Source: Chara braunii
Lineage: Eukaryota; Streptophyta; Charophyceae; Charales; Characeae
Assembly (NCBI GenBank): GCA_003427395.1
Contig: BFEA01000480.1
Coordinates: 1,044,425 to 1,078,831 of the forward strand
Reading direction: 5' to 3'
DNA length: 34,407 nucleotides
Made by a program: the position numbers and the translations under genes. Each line of letters begins with the position of its first letter. The first letter of the stretch is position 1. Under the pieces are notes generated by a model. It was given only the letters and a program-made list of their open reading frames with translations. It searched no databases and was not told the DNA's origin. Below, piece after piece: positions 29,406 to 34,407 of this stretch.

Positions 29406-29896
29406 GTGCAATAGGGCAAAGGGCAGCAGCCGCAGCACACCACACGATATGCAATCACACTTGAGATAGAATTCAGCAAAACCCGTCAAGGATGTACGAT
29501 AGGAAAAATTAGTGTCCCATCGACAGCCTCCACCTTCATCCCCAAGAACCGCCATACAATCCTCATCGTCAAAAAGGCTGCCGTCATCCCCGGAGAACTG
29601 GAGATGACCGCGGAGTAGAAGCCCACAGCTTCCCAAAAGCGCGGGCTGGAGGCGACTACTCGAGTGTCGGCCGAAAGAGGAGCAGTCAAACGAAGTAAAG
29701 TTACTGTAACTAAATACTACTAACAAACACTATGACAGACCTTACTTTGACCATGTCAGACTGAAAAATGACGGAGCAGGCTGGCAGTCAGAAGCCAGAC
29801 CGGGCCACGCTTCGCAGAGAAGCTATCGAGTACCTTCAAAAACAAGTCAGCCGGGAAGCCCTTCCGCTGAAAGGCCAGGTTCAACAAAATAACCGG
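29406..29896 (-). repeat. Flanking direct repeat R2 (upstream pseudo-LTR)
   Basis: Direct repeat of 24899-25417. On the minus strand it encodes NLAFQRKGF, then FLKVLD and PVWLLTASLLRHFSV*, the C-terminal tail of the same RT frame, followed by 3' untranslated sequence. Homology stops abruptly at about 29896, so it is a 5'-truncated copy placed head to tail upstream of the main copy. This is the usual origin of pseudo-LTRs in Penelope-like elements. About 190 bases separate it from the ATG at 29216. Confidence 0.85.
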
Positions 29897-29969
29897 CGGG
29901 TTTCACACTGGATCGTGCGTACACTAAGCGGGGAAGCGATGTCTTTTGACTGCACTATTTTGCTCTAGC

Positions 29970-30720
29970 CCTGTACGACGTAAGCGTGTTAGGATGGATG
30001 CCGTCGTACTCGTCAACTTCAAGGCGTCCTCCATCTTCCGCGCGGTATAGTCTTACTGTGTTTGCCCCGGTGAGATATCAGGGGATAGGGAGATTCCGGT
30101 CCTCTGTTAGCCTTGCTATCCCCAATTGCCTATTGCGCAATGTCAATCCGGGGACTAGTGCATAGCAGCTGTTGCTACACGGACATCGGCGCTCTCGAAG
30201 CTGTGGGAGAGCTACGGGCAGTGGTTGGAGCAATGCCGTTGCAAGTATGCCTGCGAGGTGCTAGTTGCTCCCATCAGCACGCGCTCCTTTGGGGGCGTCC
30301 TGGTGACGAGGGCATTGTTGGGTCACCATGGTTGTGCCTGGGGACGGCCGTAGCACATCCCATCTGGAAAACGATGGAGCGTGACGCTATGCTAGCAGCC
30401 CTGCCCAACATCACATAGAAGTAAACATTTCTTGATATTCGGCCAAGTGTACGATGGGTTTCAAAGATAACCTTGTACTCCAAGACTGTGGCAAACCTTG
30501 TGCTTCAAGACTGTGGCAGTCACGGACTGTGTGGCGGTGTATCCAATCTCTTCATGACTTCCAGACGTCGGTCTTGGTGCTAAGCTCGCGGCCTATCGAT
30601 TCGGACTTCGACTTCTGTGTTAAGAACAAGATCCTTCGACCTGAGGATGTGTGCTTTGCTCTCTTGGCTTTGTTCATCATTCCTTGTCTATCTTAATGTG
30701 CCTTGATTCACTGTCTAAAG
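29970..30720. other. No gene recognised
   Basis: GC-richer stretch with a 101-codon plus-strand frame (30113-30418) that has no recognisable domain. A short direct repeat (gactgtggcaaaccttgtgc / gactgtggcagtcacgg) lies near 30485-30525. Confidence 0.4.
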
Positions 30721-30723
30721 AAC

Positions 30724-31135
30724 TTACCATGCACCTAGCCACTATTGTAGGGTAGATTCATCAGGTCTTGTGAATTCTCCTCACGTGATTTCATTGGGAT
30801 TTGTCGTTCATTGCTCTCCGCTGCACTGTGATTGGATCGTTTTCATAAGTGAGATCTGTCGTTTGAGAGCCGTCGTCATGGCTCCCCTCTCCACCGCGGT
30901 CGGTTCGTTTTCATAAGTGAGACCTGTGGTTCGTTGCTCCGCTCTCCACCCTGGTTGTGTCTCGTTTTCAATATTGTTGGAGTTACAATGCACCTAAGCA
31001 CGATTCTAGGGTAGCTTCACTCATTCTTGTGAATTACCTCACGCGATTTCATAAGTTAGGTCTGTCTTTCGTTGCTCCCTTCTCCACGGTGGTTGGATCA
31101 CTTCGCCCTAGTTGTTTCGTATTCAATACTGTAGT
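30724..31135 (+). repeat. Degenerate tandem repeat, about 260-bp unit
   Basis: atgcacctagccactattgt ... cttgtgaattctcctcacg (30729) recurs at about 30989 as atgcacctaagcacgattct ... cttgtgaattacctcacg. Inside, gttttcataagtgagatctg with ttgctcc and ctctccacc recurs at 30838, 30907 and, more diverged, 31045. Confidence 0.75.
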
Positions 31136-31197
31136 AGTTACATTTCTCACGGTATCTGAAGGGCGTTTGGGTCACACTCGCCCCTCGCGATCCTGTA

Positions 31198-31311
31198 CCT
31201 ACCGTCTTCACCCGAATAGAACGCCCGGCTATTATAGCGGCATCTGGACCGAAAGTTGTGCCAAATACGGCTATAATGACCGGCCGTTCTATTCGGGTGA
31301 AGACGGTAGCG
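31198..31311. mobile_element. Foldback MITE, copy 2, with 9-bp target duplication
   Basis: The inverted ends ctaccgtcttcacccgaata / tattcgggtgaagacggtag extend inward to over 35 bases with few mismatches. The element is flanked by the direct repeat gatcctgta (31189-31197 and 31312-31320). The 9-bp duplication and long inverted ends fit a Mutator-like MITE. Related copies lie at 1945-2054 (diverged) and 32994-33040 (half element). Confidence 0.85.
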
Positions 31312-31507
31312 GATCCTGTAGGTTGGATTCACTATGAGGCAGCCACGGTAGGCGTGATAGTTGAAGTGCGTACACGCATGGATCAGGTTCCACTGTTATG
31401 TTTGGGAAAATAAGTGCATGATTCTTGATCTGCTCAGGTCAATCTGCAGGTGCCATTTGTCAGCAGGTCATTCCAGCTGGTGGAATCTTTTTAAATTTTA
31501 TTTTAGG

Positions 31508-31545
31508 GGAACTGGTGGAATCTTTTTTTTTTTTTTTTTTTTTGT
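31508..31545. repeat. Poly-T tract beside an N
   Basis: About 22 T residues followed by gttttnt, with an ambiguous base at 31549. A duplicated aactggtggaatcttttt lies just upstream (31475-31525). Confidence 0.85.
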
Positions 31546-31589
31546 TTTNTTCTAAGCGGCAAAGGTACTAGTGGTTTAAAGCTATGTTC

Positions 31590-31755
31590 TTCTCTCAATT
31601 TCACCTCACACTACCTACCTACCACTACTCCTAATTGTAGGCATACGGGGAACCCCGTAGCAGCCAGAACCGTGTTCATGAGAGAACAAGCGGGGGTTGC
31701 TCCCGACCTCTGTCTGCACCTTTGATATTAAGAAACCTTAAAAAAAAAAAAAAAA
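31590..31755 (+). repeat. Dispersed 'tttcactacctrcc' repeat, copy 4
   Basis: tcaatttcacctcacactac, then ctacctaccactactcctaa, matches the family at 1280, 4670 and 5390. The copy is followed by an A-run at about 31739-31755, compatible with a retroposon tail. Confidence 0.55.
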
Positions 31756-32535
31756 CTTCAGTGTTAAGTCGTTGTTACACATTTCGCATGCCAGATGATG
31801 GGAAGTACGCGTTCCCCCAAGCTGTGAAATCGAACTGCTAACAGGTGGTGGTCATCCATCTGCGGGCAGCATGGCACTTCGTTCACCCACTCTAGTAACT
31901 GGAGGTCCTCAAATGTTGAAACACCTGTGGATGCAAGTATTAATTCCCTTTAAAAGTTTGAAGTGCACTGTTAACAAATGGACATCTGTAGCCTGGGAAG
32001 ACCTGCTGCCGGTGATTGGACAGCATATAACATGAGGTCAACGCAGGCAATTGCTAACGTGCCTTTGGCCTCAGCAGGGCACGAGTATCAGAGCCCGGGA
32101 AGACCTGCTGCAAATCTATATGCTGGAGGAAAAAGTAGTTGTTGTTTCTCCTTTCTCCTTCCTATGACACCATTCGGGAAGGACAGCTGGCATTGTACTG
32201 CAGCCAGCCAAAGAACCCCGCCCTGGGCCCTTTTCGCCCCTTCCCCCCCCCCCTCTTAAAATCCATAATGTGAAAACTGATAGGGACACGGATAAGCACA
32301 GAAAAATGAAGACCACTTTCTCCTCCTGAACACAACACCCGGCGGGCGGTTACGATTGCACTTAACCTAGTTAGGATCTAAGACTTGGATCGTGCATACT
32401 CCAAGGACTCCTAGCTGACTGCAGTGGGGATTGTATTCAGCTGAAAAAGCTGGCCTGGTTATAAAATAGCTTCACTCGGAAGAAACCCGTAGGCGACAAG
32501 TTTCGTTTCAGCTGCAAGCCTGGGGCCATGTCCTA
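31756..32535. other. No gene recognised
   Basis: A repeated gggaagacctgctgc word (31997 and 32097) is the only structure noted; a C-run lies near 32241. Confidence 0.4.
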
Positions 32536-32540
32536 GCGGC

Positions 32541-32910
32541 TTAAAGCACCAGTGCATGGCCCCAGCCAAGTTGAGAGTTCACGGTAGATTTGGGTCTTAA
32601 AGCACCAGTACATGGCCCCAGCCAAGTTGATAGTTCACGGTAGATTTACTGGGTTTAAACTTTAAAGCACCAGTACACCACACATCGGCCCGCGGGTGTC
32701 AGCATTAAAACCCGCACCACTTTGGACGCCTCCGAGTTTTGCTTGTGGCGACAAAAAACTTTCTGCAAGGCTGGGGCCGTGTTCTAGCAGTTTCAAGCAC
32801 CAGTGCATGGCCCCAGCCAAGTTGTGATCTGTTGGGTTTTAAGCACCGGTACATGGCCCTAGCGAAGTTGAGAGTTCAAAGGTAGATTTGTTGGGTTTAA
32901 AGAATGTCCA
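32541..32910 (+). repeat. Tandem array of ttaaagcaccagtgcatggc
   Basis: The core ttaaagcaccagtRcatggc plus cccagccaagttgagagttc begins at 32541, 32597, 32662 (partial), 32792 and 32839. The first two are exactly 56 bases apart, and a longer gcaaggctggggccgtgt block suggests a higher-order unit of about 250 bases. Confidence 0.85.
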
Positions 32911-32993
32911 CGCTGTAGGGCGACAACGGCCTCTGGGTGTATGCATGAGCCTGCCTGCGGCAACATCCTCTTGCTTGGGTTCACAATAGCTCA

Positions 32994-33040
32994 GTTATCG
33001 TCTTCACCCAAAGGTCATTAAGGCTGCATTTGGGGAAGCT
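32994..33040 (+). mobile_element. Half copy of the foldback MITE
   Basis: atcgtcttcaccc, then ggtcattaaggctgcatttg, matches one half of the element at 31198-31311 (cgtcttcaccc ... ggtcattatagccgtatttgg on its minus strand), with an internal deletion. Confidence 0.6.
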
Positions 33041-33470
33041 GGTAGTCTAGGTTGATAGTGACCAGGCGCTTCATGTGGCTGAAAACAGTAGGGGGGATGT
33101 GATGCAAGAGGTTGGTTGGTGTTTGTTGTCCCCCTTTCGTTCCTATCAGTGCCTGAGGCCTCCTGTGCTCCACGATCATATGTCAACGTGACCCCCTTGT
33201 ATGGGGGAATAAGCAAAGGAGGTCATTGGTGGTGCACGACCCTCTGGTGGGTCTCAAGACCTCCATTTCACAGAAAACAATGTCCAAGTTGTGGCATTTC
33301 TCTGGGCTGTGCCATTCTTTGCGAGAGAACTGGAAAGCCTAAGAAAATACGCTTGCAGCACTGTAAGCTGACATGGCACGGCAATTTGCCCGATACCTGC
33401 CGACTTCGTGGCTGTAATCAGAGAAAGCTGACGTGGAGGTTGTGAGAAGGTTTCTGGAGGTGATGAGAAG
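33041..33470. other. No gene recognised
   Basis: One plus-strand frame (33116-33445) contains a few cysteines (HRKQCPSCGI, HCKLTW) but no recognisable domain; not accepted as a gene. Confidence 0.4.
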
Positions 33471-33472
33471 GT

Positions 33473-33476
<4 letters not shown>

Positions 33477-33559
<83 letters not shown>
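33477..33559. repeat. (TC)n microsatellite, about 41 units
   Basis: Uninterrupted TC run ending in tgtgtgcacccccccc. Confidence 0.97.
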
Positions 33560-33564
<5 letters not shown>

Positions 33565-34210
33565 CACCCCCCCCTGGTTGCAAATGTCCAGGTTTCTGGG
33601 TCTCTGTGATCTCTTGATTGTGGAGATTCTTCCGTGGGCCAACAAGATTTATTTCACGGGTTCACGGACTTCATTTAATAGTGGCATATAGAATCAGATA
33701 ATATGCTAAAAGGATACAGATGAGCCCGTGGTCTTTTCTGACTGCTGTCTTTTGAGGATATGGTGGCGCTCTGTAGTTCGTTCTGGATATATTTGTTTGG
33801 CGAATTGGCACTGTATAGAAACTTAGAAAGTGATAAGCGCGCATGGCTGGGGAAACGAGAAGGGATGGGCTACATTAAACTTTTAGTTTTGACACCTGTA
33901 TCCTGAGGGCAGCAAGTGGAAGGAAGCTGGCGTAACGGGCTGATGCTAGTACCGTTTTTCCCCGAACACAATGAGCACCCGCATTGTGACTGTAGCAGGC
34001 TCGAAAGATACCGTGTGTAGATTGAAGATGAGGGTGTGTTGAGTTTGGGTGAAGATTGTCGTTAACAATGTTGCGGGCTTTATTTGGAAACCGTCTGCCA
34101 GACATTATTGAGCGGGGAGATGCATCTGGTGGAAGGGCAGGGAAGTGGCAGACAACGAGAGAAGTGCAACGGTTACCAAAGAAACAAGCGAAGTGAGGAA
34201 AATATTGTGG

Positions 34211-34211
34211 G

Positions 34212-34242
<31 letters not shown>

Positions 34243-34312
34243 GCCTGAGGAAACGAGGAAGATGGAGATCAATAGAGAGGAAGCTATGATTGATACGTTC
34301 TCTCAAGGGGCT

Positions 34313-34360
<48 letters not shown>

Positions 34361-34407
34361 CCTGAGATGCACCTGAAGAAACGAGGAAAGTAGAGGAGAT
34401 GGAGATC
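34211..34407. repeat. Duplicated block containing two (GA)n tracts
   Basis: (GA)n at 34211-34239 and 34316-34356 are each followed by gatgcRcctga, aaacgaggaa and gatggagatc. The unit is about 105 bases, with the second copy running to the window end. A further small doubling (gatgcacctga twice) occurs in copy 2. Confidence 0.85.

Noticed and set aside
29379-29726. A 115-codon minus-strand frame in R2, with a related frame at 25002-25220
   Set aside because: It lies past the stop of the RT frame, in the 3' untranslated part of the repeat. The two copies do not keep the frame through their indels.
24899-29896. True LTR retrotransposon
   Set aside because: No integrase, protease or RNase H signature was found, the flanking repeats include coding sequence for the RT tail, and a GIY-YIG nuclease is present.
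29768-29968. Plus-strand frame starting MTEQAGSQKPDR within repeat R2
   Set aside because: It is antisense to the RT C-terminal tail, which is readable on the minus strand in both repeats. The equivalent plus frame in R1 has stops.
33254-33645. Minus-strand frames rich in RERERERE and similar frames near 34.2 kb
   Set aside because: They are produced by the CT/GA microsatellites; the repeat explains the residues entirely.
1-34407. CRISPR array or prokaryotic defence system
   Set aside because: Tandem repeats here are adjacent with no unique spacers of constant length, and all other evidence points to a eukaryotic nuclear genome.

Overview
This window looks like a nuclear scaffold from a repeat-rich eukaryote, not bacterial or organellar DNA. 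The signs are: no dense gene array; long CT, GA, TA, GATA and poly-T tracts; a spliceosomal U6 snRNA retropseudogene with target-site duplications; canonical GT-AG splice junctions; tRNA-derived SINE heads; foldback MITEs; and a decayed retroelement. The retroelement style (CCHC knuckle, SAP-like segment, N-terminal GIY-YIG nuclease, then reverse transcriptase) and the general texture suggest a green-lineage alga such as a charophyte. That assignment is inference and not firm. Isolated N bases and an embedded Nextera mate-pair junction adapter show a short-read assembly.

Layout. 1-12 kb is a mosaic of microsatellites and dispersed repeats with no convincing gene. It holds a 110-bp foldback MITE (1945-2054), a U6 retropseudogene (3806-3895), tRNA-like SINE heads (about 1690, 5200 and 8030), and a roughly 280-bp palindrome whose two arms each carry a hammerhead-ribozyme-like core (8500-8779). 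About 12.3-17.7 kb (minus strand) has very few long open frames but contains at least one split gene: a coding exon ending in AG|GTGAGTA is phase-compatible with a downstream exon behind a textbook acceptor, and further candidate exons lie at 15.2-15.4 and 12.3-12.5 kb. 20.1-20.6 kb contains tandem copies of a short coding-like segment, broken by the 38-bp sequencing adapter. 21.2-24.8 kb has an in-frame 102-bp tandem repeat, an unassigned open frame, a mitochondrial-type SSU rRNA fragment, a 363-bp tandem duplication and a cysteine-rich open frame.

24.9-29.9 kb is the most interesting part. It is a minus-strand retroelement of about 5 kb flanked by direct repeats of about 0.5 kb. The 3' repeat contains the end of the element's own reading frame, so the upstream repeat reads as a 5'-truncated head-to-tail copy. 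This is the pseudo-LTR arrangement typical of Penelope-like elements. The frame is broken by stops and frameshifts and the RT catalytic motif C is degraded, so this copy is dead.

30-34.4 kb is again repeat-rich non-coding sequence: degenerate tandem repeats, a second copy of the foldback MITE with a clear 9-bp target duplication, a 56-bp repeat array, and CT/GA microsatellites.
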